Shown piece after piece: positions 1-8,150 of a stretch of DNA of 64,000 nucleotides. This stretch comes from Streptomyces sp. NBC_01306 (lineage in GTDB: Bacteria; Actinomycetota; Actinomycetes; Streptomycetales; Streptomycetaceae): assembly GCF_026340465.1 (NCBI RefSeq), contig NZ_JAPEPC010000001.1:4717001-4781000 (forward strand), given 5' to 3'. The first letter of the stretch is position 1. Every line of letters begins with the position of its first letter. Under the pieces are notes generated by a model that did no database searches, was not told the origin of the DNA, and saw only the letters and a list, made by a program, of their open reading frames with translations. Both the position numbers and the translations under genes were made by a program.

Positions 1-714
1 CGCCCCCTGCTGGTGGATGTGGGATCCCCGGTCAGCACGGCCTCGCGGTTGCTGGCGCGGGCCCGGGAGATCGCGCCCGATGTCGAGTTCGTGGCGCGGT
101 TCCACAGTGGTCTGACGGGGGGAGCGGCGGAGATCGTGGCGGGCCGCCTCGATGTCTCGGCCGGCCGGATCGCCGGGCTCGCTCCCGAGGTGCTCGATCT
201 GCTCGGCCATCGACCGGTCCGGTTCGAACGGATGGCCGTCCTGCTGCCCGAAGAGCACCGTCTCGCCGGCCTCGACGAGGTTCCGCTGGACGCGCTGGCG
301 GGGGAGACGCTCTATGCCGCGGCGGGAAATCCAGCCACCGCGGAGTGGACCGATCTGGCAGCACGGTTGTTCGCCGGGCGGGGGATCGCGCTGGCGGAGT
401 CCTTCCCGGAGATCGACGGGGAGGAGGAGTTCGCGCGTGTGATTCGCAAACGCCGCTGGTCGGTGCTGGCGAGCACGGTGTTCATCGGGGTTCCCGGCAT
501 GGTGCTGCGTCCTCTGGTCGAGCCCGTACCGCTGTCACCGATCTCGCTCGTATGGCGAAAATCCTTGCGACACCCGGGACTCAGTGCACTTCATCAGGCG
601 ATCGACGAGGGTGTGGCCTCTCATGGCTGGCTGGACATGCCTGCTGGGGCCTGGCTCCCTGCCGTGGACATGGCGATGTGCGGGCAGATCAGGGGCCGAT
701 ATGAGCAACTGTGA
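1..714 (+). CDS. LysR-family regulator, effector-binding domain (5' end outside window)
   Basis: The reading frame is open from base 1 and ends with TGA at 712-714, so the gene enters from upstream of the window. The visible 237 residues resemble the C-terminal effector-binding half of a LysR-type regulator: alternating alpha/beta segments with the typical pattern of a GGAAEIVAGRLDV helix, a hydrophobic hinge and a C-terminal helix ending near LHQAIDEGV. The winged helix-turn-helix that would bind DNA lies outside the window, so target and effector cannot be named. The GTG at 13 is internal and not a credible start. The next gene begins about 190 bases downstream on the same strand, so the two are probably transcribed separately. 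Confidence 0.7.
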   Translation, partial: RPLLVDVGSPVSTASRLLARAREIAPDVEFVARFHSGLTGGAAEIVAGRLDVSAGRIAGLAPEVLDLLGHRPVRFERMAVLLPEEHRLAGLDEVPLDALAGETLYAAAGNPATAEWTDLAARLFAGRGIALAESFPEIDGEEEFARVIRKRRWSVLASTVFIGVPGMVLRPLVEPVPLSPISLVWRKSLRHPGLSALHQAIDEGVASHGWLDMPAGAWLPAVDMAMCGQIRGRYEQL

Positions 715-904
715 ACAAGCGTCCTGAAGTGGCTTGAAGCTGCGCTAGATTCGCCCACCGGACGAGCAGCGTAGGGGGCGCTCGGGCCTGGGTGGGGACT
801 CGGCCCGGCGGTATCCGTCCGGTCAATGACGCGCAGTGAATCGACCTTGGGGGGATGTGTGGACAGCGGTGGAAAAATGGCGAGAAGGCGCCCGTTTCGG
901 GCGG

Positions 905-1786
905 ATGCATGAACCGCATGATGTGACGGTTCAACTCGATGGGCTGGGGCGGGAGTTGCCCGGACCCGGACCCGGACCCGGACCCGGCGCCGGTCCCGGG
1001 CCCGGCGCCGGTGACCGCAGCTCGGGCTCCGGGCCCGGCGCCGACCTCGTCCCCGTCCCCGTCCCCGTTCCTGGTCCGCCGACCCGCGTCGGTCAGGGGC
1101 GTGAGGTGCGTGAGGTGCGCCAGGTGCCTGAGACGGGTGGAGTGTCTGAAGCGGGCGAGGTGCGTGCGGTGCCGGACGGTGGGGACGTGCCCTCGGTCAC
1201 CGACAGTCCCGTCTTCGTGGACGCCAGTGGCCGCCGGGGCCGTAAGTACCGCCGTATCGGCTGGTTTCTCGCCTTCGCCTGTGCCTCCTACGCGGTGCTG
1301 CTGGTGTTCGCCGTCGTCGGCGGGGATTCCGCCGCCCCCTGGCTGCTGATCCCCGGGCCCTCCGCCGGGAAGAAGGCGGACACCGTCAGGATCCCGGCCG
1401 GATCTGTGGCATCCCCGGCGCCGGGGCAGGGCGGTCCGGGCGTGACGCCCGCACCCGTACCGGTGGACGTGGCGTCCACCGGGGCGCCAAAACCGGTCAC
1501 CGTCGTCGCCCACGGGGTACGGGTCACGCCCACGCCCCCCGGTGCCCGAAGCGCCCCGCCCAACAAGGGCGCCAAGTCAGGAAAGTCGGGTAAGTCAGGC
1601 AAGTCCGGCAAGCCTGCGCCACCCGTCCGGGGCCCCGGGGGCGGCTCCACGGATCCGGCGCCCGTGGTGTCCGGTCCGCCGTCCGGTGGCGGTCACACGT
1701 CGTCGCCGTCCGCACCGGCCCCTTCGGGCAGCGCGACCGCGCCGACCGGATCCGAGCAGTCCGCATCCCCAGAGAGCGCACCGTAA
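905..1786 (+). CDS. matA: MatA-like single-pass membrane protein of the mycelial aggregation locus
   Basis: About 293 residues. The N-terminal part is a flexible, charged segment with a Gly-Pro tract encoded by 6-base repeats at about 960-1020. One transmembrane helix lies near residues 118-138 (IGWFLAFACASYAVLLVF core). The outer part is a long Pro/Ser/Gly-rich region with a GKS repeat at about 1569-1610, a typical wall-spanning linker. No enzymatic domain is recognisable. It lies 3 bases before the bifunctional polysaccharide synthase gene. From memory this pair matches matA-matB of S. coelicolor, which drive hyphal clumping through a poly-N-acetylglucosamine-like polymer; MatA has no firm biochemical role. 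The start is uncertain: ATG 905 is used, but in-frame GTG codons at 836 and 857 are possible. Confidence 0.6.
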   Translation: MHEPHDVTVQLDGLGRELPGPGPGPGPGAGPGPGAGDRSSGSGPGADLVPVPVPVPGPPTRVGQGREVREVRQVPETGGVSEAGEVRAVPDGGDVPSVTDSPVFVDASGRRGRKYRRIGWFLAFACASYAVLLVFAVVGGDSAAPWLLIPGPSAGKKADTVRIPAGSVASPAPGQGGPGVTPAPVPVDVASTGAPKPVTVVAHGVRVTPTPPGARSAPPNKGAKSGKSGKSGKSGKPAPPVRGPGGGSTDPAPVVSGPPSGGGHTSSPSAPAPSGSATAPTGSEQSASPESAP

Positions 1787-1789
1787 GCA

Positions 1790-4126
1790 ATGAGAACAGC
1801 CCGAGGACCGAGGGCCGTACAAGCCAAGAGGCCCACCCGGCCGACGAAGCCAGCCCCCGCCTCCGTCTCCACCTCCGCCCCCGCCTCCGTCTCCACGCCC
1901 GCCAAGCGGACCGTCCGCCGGCGCAGGCCGCCCATGCGGTACCTCCTGCCGCTGCTCCTGCTCGTCGCGCTCTTCGGGATGCTGGTGATGCGCGGCTACG
2001 TCCACAGCGAGATCGTCGCCGACCACCGGGTCCGGCCACCGGCGCCGACCGGCGACGTCCCCGACCACATCCTCAACGGCGGCCCGGTCATCGACGCCCG
2101 GGGCAAGGGCGAGCCCACCAGCCTGCGCATCCCCGACCACCGGATCGTCCTGACCTTCGACGACGGGCCCGACCCGGAGTGGACCCCGAAGGTCCTCGAC
2201 GAGCTGAAGAAGTACCACGCGCACGCCGTCTTCTTCGTCACCGGCACCATGGCCTCCCGCTACCCCGCCCTGGTCAGGCGCATGGTCGACGAGGGTCACG
2301 AGGTCGGCGTGCACACCTTCAACCACCCCGACCTCTCGTACCAGTCGAAGAGCCGTATCGACCGGGAACTCTCACAGACCCAGCTGGCCCTCGCCGGCGC
2401 CGCCGGTATCCGGTCCTCGCTCTTCCGGCCGCCCTACTCGTCGTTCGCCGACGCGCTGGACGACAAGAACTGGCCGGTCGTGAAGTACATCGGCAGCCGC
2501 GGCTACATCACCGTGCTCGACTCCATCGACAGCGAGGACTGGCAGCGCCCCGGCGTCCCCACCATCCTGCGCAACGCCACCCCCCAGGGCGGCCGGGGCG
2601 CGATCGTCCTCATGCACGACTCGGGCGGCAACCGGGCCCAGACCGTCGCCGCGCTCGGCCGCTATCTTCCCGAACTCCAGCGCGAGGGCTACCAGTTCGC
2701 CAGCCTCACCGACGCGCTGGGCGCGCCTTCCGCGCAGACCCCGGTGAGCGGGGCCGAACTGTGGCGCGGCAAGGCGTTCGTCTTCGCGGTCGGGCTCTCC
2801 GACGATGTCTCCGGCGTACTGATCGGCTGCCTCGCCGTCGTCGGCGTGCTGGTGTTCGCCCGCTTCGGACTGATGCTGGTGCTCTCCTTCGTCCACGCCC
2901 GCAAGGTCCGCGCACCGGACTTCCGCTGGGGGCCACCGGTCACCGAACCCGTATCGGTGCTGGTCCCCGCGTACAACGAACGTGCCTGCATCGTCAGTAC
3001 GGTCCGCTCGCTCGCCGAGAGCGACCACCCCGTCGAGGTCGTCGTCATCGACGACGGCTCGTCGGACGGTACGGCGGACCTCGTGGAAGCGCTGCGGCTG
3101 CCCGGCGTCCGGGTCGTGCGCCAGCGCAACGCGGGCAAGGCCACAGCCCTCAACAACGGCATCGCGCACGCCCGGCACGACCTCGTCGTGATGATGGACG
3201 GCGACACCGTCTTCGAAGCGGCCACCGTGCGCGAACTGGTGCAGCCCTTCGGCGACCCGGCGGTCGGCGCGGTCGCCGGGAACGCCAAGGTCGGCAACAG
3301 GGACAGCCTCATCGGCGCCTGGCAGCACATCGAGTACGTGATGGGCTTCAACCTGGACCGCCGGATGTACGACGTCCTGGGCTGTATGCCCACCATCCCC
3401 GGAGCCGTCGGCGCCTTCCGCCGCACCGCCCTGGACCGCGTCGGCGGGTTGAGCGAGGACACCCTCGCCGAGGACACCGACATCACCATGGCCCTGCACC
3501 GCGACGGCTGGCGCGTGGTCTACGCGGAGAACGCCCGCGCCTGGACCGAGGCCCCCGAGAGCGTCCAGCAGCTCTGGTCGCAGCGCTACCGCTGGTCGTA
3601 CGGCACCATGCAGGCGATCTGGAAGCACCGCCGCGCCCTGGTCGAGCGCGGGACTTCCGGGCGGTTCGGCCGGGTCGGCCTGCCGCTGGTCGCGCTCTTC
3701 ATGGTGCTGGCACCGCTGCTGGCCCCGCTCATCGACGTCTTCCTGCTGTACGGGCTGATCTTCGGCCCGACGGAGAAGACGGTGCTCGCGTGGCTCGCCG
3801 TGCTCTCCATCCAGGCCGTGTGCGCCGCGTACGCGTTCCGGCTCGACCGCGAACGGATGCGCCATCTCGTCTCGCTGCCGCTCCAGCAGATCCTGTACCG
3901 GCAGTTGATGTACGTGGTGCTGCTCCAGTCATGGATCACTGCTCTCACCGGCGGCCGGCTGCGGTGGCAGAAGCTGCGCCGTACGGGAGTGGTCGCGGCG
4001 AGCACCAGCAGTGACAGCCGCCCGAGTGACAGCCGCTCCAGCGAGAACCACCCAAGTGAGCACCGTCCCAGCGAGAACCACCTCAGCGGGAACCACCCCA
4101 GCGAGAACCCGAGGCCTGTCGTATGA
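1790..4126 (+). CDS. matB: MatB: bifunctional polysaccharide deacetylase / family 2 glycosyltransferase
   Basis: A 778-residue membrane enzyme predicted to polymerise and partly de-N-acetylate a surface aminoglycan. After a charged N-terminus there is a helix at about 50-68. An extracellular NodB domain follows (about 115-310) with the TFDDGPD metal/catalytic motif and the HTFNH zinc-binding histidines. A second helix leads to a cytoplasmic GT2 domain starting near residue 386, with IDDGSSDGT, the MDGDT (DxD) motif, a TED-type EDTD and QRYRW (QxxRW, typical of processive synthases). Several C-terminal helices follow. The fusion and neighbours match S. coelicolor MatB (from memory). The last 40 residues are a degenerate five-residue repeat (SENHP-like). 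The gene overlaps the next by ATGA. Confidence 0.88.
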   Translation: MRTARGPRAVQAKRPTRPTKPAPASVSTSAPASVSTPAKRTVRRRRPPMRYLLPLLLLVALFGMLVMRGYVHSEIVADHRVRPPAPTGDVPDHILNGGPVIDARGKGEPTSLRIPDHRIVLTFDDGPDPEWTPKVLDELKKYHAHAVFFVTGTMASRYPALVRRMVDEGHEVGVHTFNHPDLSYQSKSRIDRELSQTQLALAGAAGIRSSLFRPPYSSFADALDDKNWPVVKYIGSRGYITVLDSIDSEDWQRPGVPTILRNATPQGGRGAIVLMHDSGGNRAQTVAALGRYLPELQREGYQFASLTDALGAPSAQTPVSGAELWRGKAFVFAVGLSDDVSGVLIGCLAVVGVLVFARFGLMLVLSFVHARKVRAPDFRWGPPVTEPVSVLVPAYNERACIVSTVRSLAESDHPVEVVVIDDGSSDGTADLVEALRLPGVRVVRQRNAGKATALNNGIAHARHDLVVMMDGDTVFEAATVRELVQPFGDPAVGAVAGNAKVGNRDSLIGAWQHIEYVMGFNLDRRMYDVLGCMPTIPGAVGAFRRTALDRVGGLSEDTLAEDTDITMALHRDGWRVVYAENARAWTEAPESVQQLWSQRYRWSYGTMQAIWKHRRALVERGTSGRFGRVGLPLVALFMVLAPLLAPLIDVFLLYGLIFGPTEKTVLAWLAVLSIQAVCAAYAFRLDRERMRHLVSLPLQQILYRQLMYVVLLQSWITALTGGRLRWQKLRRTGVVAASTSSDSRPSDSRSSENHPSEHRPSENHLSGNHPSENPRPVV

Positions 4127-5400
4127 GCGCCACCACACCGGCGTCCGTCCCCGCTGCTGCCGACCCTGGTCCCGCCCCCGCTGCTGCCGGCCCCGCTGCT
4201 GCCGGCCCCGTACGGGCTTTTCAGCCGACCAGTCCGGCCCCTGAATCCGCACCCGCCTCCGGCTCCGGCCCTCACCCCGGCCTTCCCTCGGGCCGCGACC
4301 GCTACCTCGATCTGCTCCGGACCACCGCCCTGGTCCGTGTCGTCTTCTACCACCTGTTCGGCTGGGCCTGGCTGTCGATCGTCTTCCCCTCCATGGGCGT
4401 CATGTTCGCCCTCGCGGGCTCCCTGATGGCACGCTCCCTGAGCCGTCCCGCCCTGGGAGTGATCCGCGGCCGGGTCCGCCGGCTGCTGCCGCCGATGTGG
4501 GCGTTCGGCGCGCTGATGGTCGGGATGATGGCGTACGCCGGGTGGCGGCCCTCCGTCACGAAGGTGCTGCTCTACCTCGTGCCGGTCGGCGCCCCGCCCT
4601 ACCCCGACTCGCTCGGCTCCGCGTCCGGCTGGCTGGACCAGGACTGGCCCGACCAGGCGGTGGGTCCGCTCTGGTATCTGCGGGCCTACCTCTGGTTCGT
4701 GCTGCTGTCGCCGCTGCTGCTGAGGGCCTTCCGCAGACTGCCCTGGCCGACGCTGCTCGCGCCGCTCGCGCTGACCGCGGTCGTCGGCACCGGACTGGTG
4801 ACCGTGCCCGGTGAACCGGGCCTCGCCCTCACCGACTTCGCCGTCTACGGCTCCTGCTGGATCCTGGGCTTCGCCCACCAGGACGGGCTGCTCAAGAAGG
4901 TGCCGCGCTACTTCCTGGTGTCCTGCGCCGTCCCCGTCATGGCGTTCGGCCTCTGGTGGGCGCACGGCCACCTCGGGCCCGACGGCTGGGACCTCAACGA
5001 CATCCCGCTCGCCCAGGCCACCTGGTCGTTCGGGGCCTGCGCGCTGCTCCTCGCGTACGCGCCGTCCTGGCGCCAACTGCCGCCCCGGCTGGCCCGGTTC
5101 GACCAGGTGATCACGCTCACCAACAACCGCGCGGTGACCATCTACCTCTGGCACAACGCGCTCATCATGGCCACCGTGCCGGTCGTCGACCAGCTGTACA
5201 ACGTGCCGTTCATCGAGGGCCGGTTCGACTCCGCGCTGACCGCTACGTACAACGTGTGGATGTTCCTCGCGGTGTGGCCGCTGATCGGGCTGACCGTGCT
5301 GGCCGTCGGCTGGATCGAGGACCTGGCGGCCGGCCGCAGCCCGCGGCTCTGGCCGGACGGCGCGCGGCGCGCACGCGCTCGGGAGCAGCCGGCGGGCTGA
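4123..5400 (+). CDS. Acyltransferase family 3 membrane protein
   Basis: A 425-residue integral membrane protein of the AT3/OafA type, which transfer acyl groups (usually acetyl) to surface glycans. A disordered Ala/Pro-rich N-terminus of about 50 residues precedes RYLDLLRTTALVRVVFYH, the usual start of the AT3 domain with its conserved arginine and histidine. About ten hydrophobic helices follow, with a WHNALI motif near residue 343 that matches the conserved YLWH region. It overlaps matB by ATGA, so the two are probably translated together. By inference it may acylate the polymer made by MatB. The substrate cannot be read from sequence. Confidence 0.8.
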   Translation: MSATTPASVPAAADPGPAPAAAGPAAAGPVRAFQPTSPAPESAPASGSGPHPGLPSGRDRYLDLLRTTALVRVVFYHLFGWAWLSIVFPSMGVMFALAGSLMARSLSRPALGVIRGRVRRLLPPMWAFGALMVGMMAYAGWRPSVTKVLLYLVPVGAPPYPDSLGSASGWLDQDWPDQAVGPLWYLRAYLWFVLLSPLLLRAFRRLPWPTLLAPLALTAVVGTGLVTVPGEPGLALTDFAVYGSCWILGFAHQDGLLKKVPRYFLVSCAVPVMAFGLWWAHGHLGPDGWDLNDIPLAQATWSFGACALLLAYAPSWRQLPPRLARFDQVITLTNNRAVTIYLWHNALIMATVPVVDQLYNVPFIEGRFDSALTATYNVWMFLAVWPLIGLTVLAVGWIEDLAAGRSPRLWPDGARRARAREQPAG

Positions 5401-5402
5401 AC

Positions 5403-5466
5403 TGCCCGCCTGCCCGCCTGCCCGCCTGCCCGCCTGCCCGCCTGCCCGCCTGCCCGCCTGCCCGCC
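5403..5466. repeat. Eight exact tandem copies of an 8-bp unit
   Basis: The unit TGCCCGCC is repeated eight times without interruption immediately downstream of the acyltransferase stop codon. It lies in the 109-base leader before the next start and leaves any frame out of phase (8 bp), so it is not coding. Copy number probably varies by slippage. Confidence 0.9.
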
Positions 5467-5574
5467 TGTCTGGTCTGGCCCCACGCCTCGGACTGCTGCG
5501 TCGCTTGTTCCGACGTGGCCCCGGCGGTATACCGTCGCCAGGCCCGTCACGCGCTCCTGGGAGGCCCACGCACC

Positions 5575-6732
5575 ATGCACGACACCGCACCGCCCGAGCA
5601 GGGCCCACTCGCCGGGTTCACCGTCGGCGTCACCGCCGCCCGGCGTGCGGAGGAGTTCATCGCGCTGCTCCAGCGGCGTGGTGCCCTGGTCCTGCACGCG
5701 CCCGCCCTGCGCATCGTGCCGCTCGCCGACGACAGTGAACTCCGCTCCGCCACGGACGAGTTGATCGGCGTCGCGCCGGACATCGTGATCGCGACCACCG
5801 CGGTCGGCTTCCGTGGCTGGGTCGAGGCCGCTGACGGCTGGGGCCTCGGCGAGGCGCTGGCCGGGCGGCTGCGCGGGGCGGAGATCCTCGCGCGCGGGCC
5901 CAAGGTCAAGGGCGCGATCCGGGCAGCCGGACTGCGCGAGGACTGGTCGCCCGCCTCCGAGTCGATGGCCGAAGTGCTCGACCGGCTGCTCGCGCAGGGT
6001 GTCGCGGGCCGCCGGATCGCGGTGCAGCTGCACGGCGACCCGCTGACCGGCTTCGTGGAGGCGCTGCGGGGTGCGGGCGCGGAGGTGGTCGGCGTACCGG
6101 TGTACCGGTGGATGCCGCCCGAGGACATCGCCCCGCTCGACCGGCTGCTCGACGCGACGCTCGCCGGGGCGGTCGACGCCCTGACCTTCACCAGTGCGCC
6201 CGCAGCCACCTCGCTGCTGGCCCGCGCGGAGGCACGCGGGCTGCGGGCCGACCTGCTCGCCGCGCTCGGCCACGACGTGCCGGCGGTCTGCGTCGGTCCG
6301 GTCACGGCGCTGCCCCTCCAGGCGCAGGGCATCGACACGCTCCAGCCGGAACGCTTCCGGCTCGGGCCGCTGGTCCAGGTCCTCTGCGAGGAACTTCCCG
6401 CCCGGGCGGCCAAGTTGTCCGTCGCGGGCCACCGGATCGAGGTCCGGGGCCAGGCGGTCCTGGTGGACGGTGCGCTGCACCCCGTACCCCCGGAGGGGAT
6501 GGCGCTGCTGCGCGCGCTCGCGAGCGACCCCGGCTCGGTGGTGTCCCGCGCGGACCTGCTGGCGGCGCTCCCGGGCGCGGGCCGCGACGAGCATGCCGTG
6601 GAGGCGGCGATGGGCCCGCTGCGGACGGCACTGGGACCGGCGGATCCGATCCGGACCGTGGCCGAGCGCGGCTACCGCCTGGCCATCGACCCGGCGGCGG
6701 ACATGACGTACGGCGATGGCGACGGCGGCTGA
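5575..6732 (+). CDS. nnaR: NnaR-like regulator: HemD-fold domain plus C-terminal winged helix
   Basis: 385 residues. ATG 5575 is preceded by GGGAGG at proper spacing. Residues about 8-260 have the two-lobe uroporphyrinogen-III synthase fold (LAGFTVGVTAARRAEEFIALL start; LTFTSAPAATSLL and VCVGPVT in the second lobe). Residues about 280-380 form an OmpR-type winged helix (VVSRADLLAALPG, ending IRTVAERGYRLAI). This HemD-wHTH fusion is the arrangement of NnaR of S. coelicolor, a regulator of nitrate/nitrite assimilation, and the neighbourhood near matAB fits that locus (from memory). Whether the HemD domain is catalytic or only a sensor is not visible. The nitrate transporter gene expected nearby is absent here. 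Confidence 0.78.
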   Translation: MHDTAPPEQGPLAGFTVGVTAARRAEEFIALLQRRGALVLHAPALRIVPLADDSELRSATDELIGVAPDIVIATTAVGFRGWVEAADGWGLGEALAGRLRGAEILARGPKVKGAIRAAGLREDWSPASESMAEVLDRLLAQGVAGRRIAVQLHGDPLTGFVEALRGAGAEVVGVPVYRWMPPEDIAPLDRLLDATLAGAVDALTFTSAPAATSLLARAEARGLRADLLAALGHDVPAVCVGPVTALPLQAQGIDTLQPERFRLGPLVQVLCEELPARAAKLSVAGHRIEVRGQAVLVDGALHPVPPEGMALLRALASDPGSVVSRADLLAALPGAGRDEHAVEAAMGPLRTALGPADPIRTVAERGYRLAIDPAADMTYGDGDGG

Positions 6733-6822
6733 GGGGCGGCAGGGCGTGGTCCGGGGCCACGGGGTGCCCCCCGGGGCCGACCCGGCGGCCGTGCGGAGGG
6801 CCCTCGGCGTTACCGTGCCGGA

Positions 6823-7362
6823 ATGATGACCGAAGGAATCCGGCTGCGCCCGGTCGAGCTCTCCGATGCCGAAGCCCTCGCCACCGTCCTGAACCGCAAC
6901 CGTGAGCACATGCGCCCCTGGGACCCGGCCAGGCCCGAGTCCTTCTACACCGCCGACGGACAGCTGGAGCGCCTCCGGGTCTCGCTGGCCGACCGCGACG
7001 CCGGGCGGGCGATGCCGTGGGTGCTGGAGGAGACCGGCACCGGGAACATCGTGGGGAGCATCACCCTCAACAACATCATCATGGGACCGCTCTGCAGCGG
7101 GGTCGTCGGCTACTGGGTCGACGCCGGCTGGACCGGCCGGGGCGTGGCGTCCGGCGCGGTCGAGGAGGTCTGCCGGATCGCCCGCGACGAGCTCGGGCTG
7201 CACCGCGTCGAGGCCGGGACGGTGCTCGACAACGTTGCCTCGCAACGGGTGCTCGTCAAGTGCGGCTTCGAGACCTACGGGGTGGTGCCCCGCTATCTGC
7301 ACATCAACGGCGAGTGGCGCGACCACCGGCTCTTCCAGCGCATCCTGCACGACCGGAACTGA
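6823..7362 (+). CDS. GNAT-family N-acetyltransferase (RimJ/RimL type)
   Basis: 179 residues, starting at ATG 6823 (a second ATG follows directly). The sequence has the RimJ/RimL pattern: an N-terminal IRLRPVELSDAEAL strand, NRNREHMRPWDP, central beta strands (GNIVGSITLNN), then the acetyl-CoA binding turn GYWVDAGWTGRGVASGAV and the C-terminal NVASQRVLVKCGF segment. It probably acetylates an N-terminal alpha-amine or a small amine; the substrate is unknown. It stands alone between nnaR and the CGNR gene, about 90 bases after nnaR, on the same strand. Confidence 0.85.
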   Translation: MMTEGIRLRPVELSDAEALATVLNRNREHMRPWDPARPESFYTADGQLERLRVSLADRDAGRAMPWVLEETGTGNIVGSITLNNIIMGPLCSGVVGYWVDAGWTGRGVASGAVEEVCRIARDELGLHRVEAGTVLDNVASQRVLVKCGFETYGVVPRYLHINGEWRDHRLFQRILHDRN

Positions 7363-7460
7363 AGCCGGTCCCCGGCCAGGCGTATCCGATCAGGAGTACG
7401 CGTCAAGCGCGCCGGCGGCGGGGGTTACGGGGCGGCACGTCGCCGGGCACTGTAAGAGGT

Positions 7461-8042
7461 ATGGGTTCGCACGCGTACGAGCTGCGGTTCGACTCCGGGC
7501 GCATCTGCCTGGACCTGGTGGCGACAGGGACGGATTCCGTTGAACAACTCGACTGCGGGCGGCGGCTCGCCGCCTGGCTGACCGGCGCCGGGCTCGTCCC
7601 GGCCGGCACCGCGCTCCCGGCGCTCGGCGCCGACTGGCTGCACGCCTTCACCGAACTCCGTTCGTACCTGACCGAGTTGATAAGGGCCGAGGTCGCGGGC
7701 CGCCCGGCGGAACGGGCACTGGGCGAGGTCAACGCCCGGGCGGCAGGCCCGCCTCCGGGACTGCGGGCGGTACGCGATGAGGGCGGCCGGCTCGTCAGGG
7801 AGCTGGCGGCCGCCCCCGAGCGCGACGCCCTGCTCGCCGTCGTCGCCCGCGACGCCGTCGAACTGCTCACCGACCCCGGGGCCCGCGCGCTGCTGCGCCA
7901 GTGCGCGGGCGACAACTGCCGGCGGCTGTATCTCGACACCTCCCGTGGGCACCGCCGCCGCTGGTGCTCCAGCGAGGTGTGCGGCAACCGCGAGCGGGTC
8001 GCCAGGCACCGCCGCAGAGCGGCCGTCGCGGCCCGCACCTGA
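7461..8042 (+). CDS. CGNR zinc-finger protein (ABATE domain)
   Basis: 193 residues from ATG 7461, with AGAGG just upstream. The N-terminal ABATE-type domain (about 5-140; FDSGRICLDLVATG start) is followed by a C-terminal zinc finger with CAGDNCRRLYLD, WCSSEVCGNRERVARHR. This is the CGNR pattern of four zinc-ligating cysteines with a basic tail that probably contacts DNA. Family members are presumed stress-related regulators in actinobacteria; none of the ligands is missing here. Only 98 bases separate it from the GNAT gene. Confidence 0.85.
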   Translation: MGSHAYELRFDSGRICLDLVATGTDSVEQLDCGRRLAAWLTGAGLVPAGTALPALGADWLHAFTELRSYLTELIRAEVAGRPAERALGEVNARAAGPPPGLRAVRDEGGRLVRELAAAPERDALLAVVARDAVELLTDPGARALLRQCAGDNCRRLYLDTSRGHRRRWCSSEVCGNRERVARHRRRAAVAART

Positions 8043-8150
8043 GGGAAAGCCGCAGCACGCCCCGGGAACGCCGACGGAACGGCGCCTGACATACGCTCCC
8101 CGTTCGCATAAGGTTGACGGTCGCCCAATGCATGCAAGAAGGGGGCCTCA

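Noticed and set aside
13..714. Independent gene starting at GTG 13
   Set aside because: The frame is open to base 1 and the protein begins in the middle of a LysR effector domain, so the true start is upstream of the window.
735..751. Promoter with TTGAAG (734-739) and TAGATT (746-751)
   Set aside because: The spacing between the two hexamers is only 6 bases, too short for a -35/-10 pair.
3586..7350. A 1254-codon open frame on the minus strand
   Set aside because: It lies antisense to the matB, acyltransferase, nnaR and GNAT genes, all with clear domains. It is rich in Arg/Gly/His and has no recognisable fold, as expected for the complement of GC-rich coding DNA.
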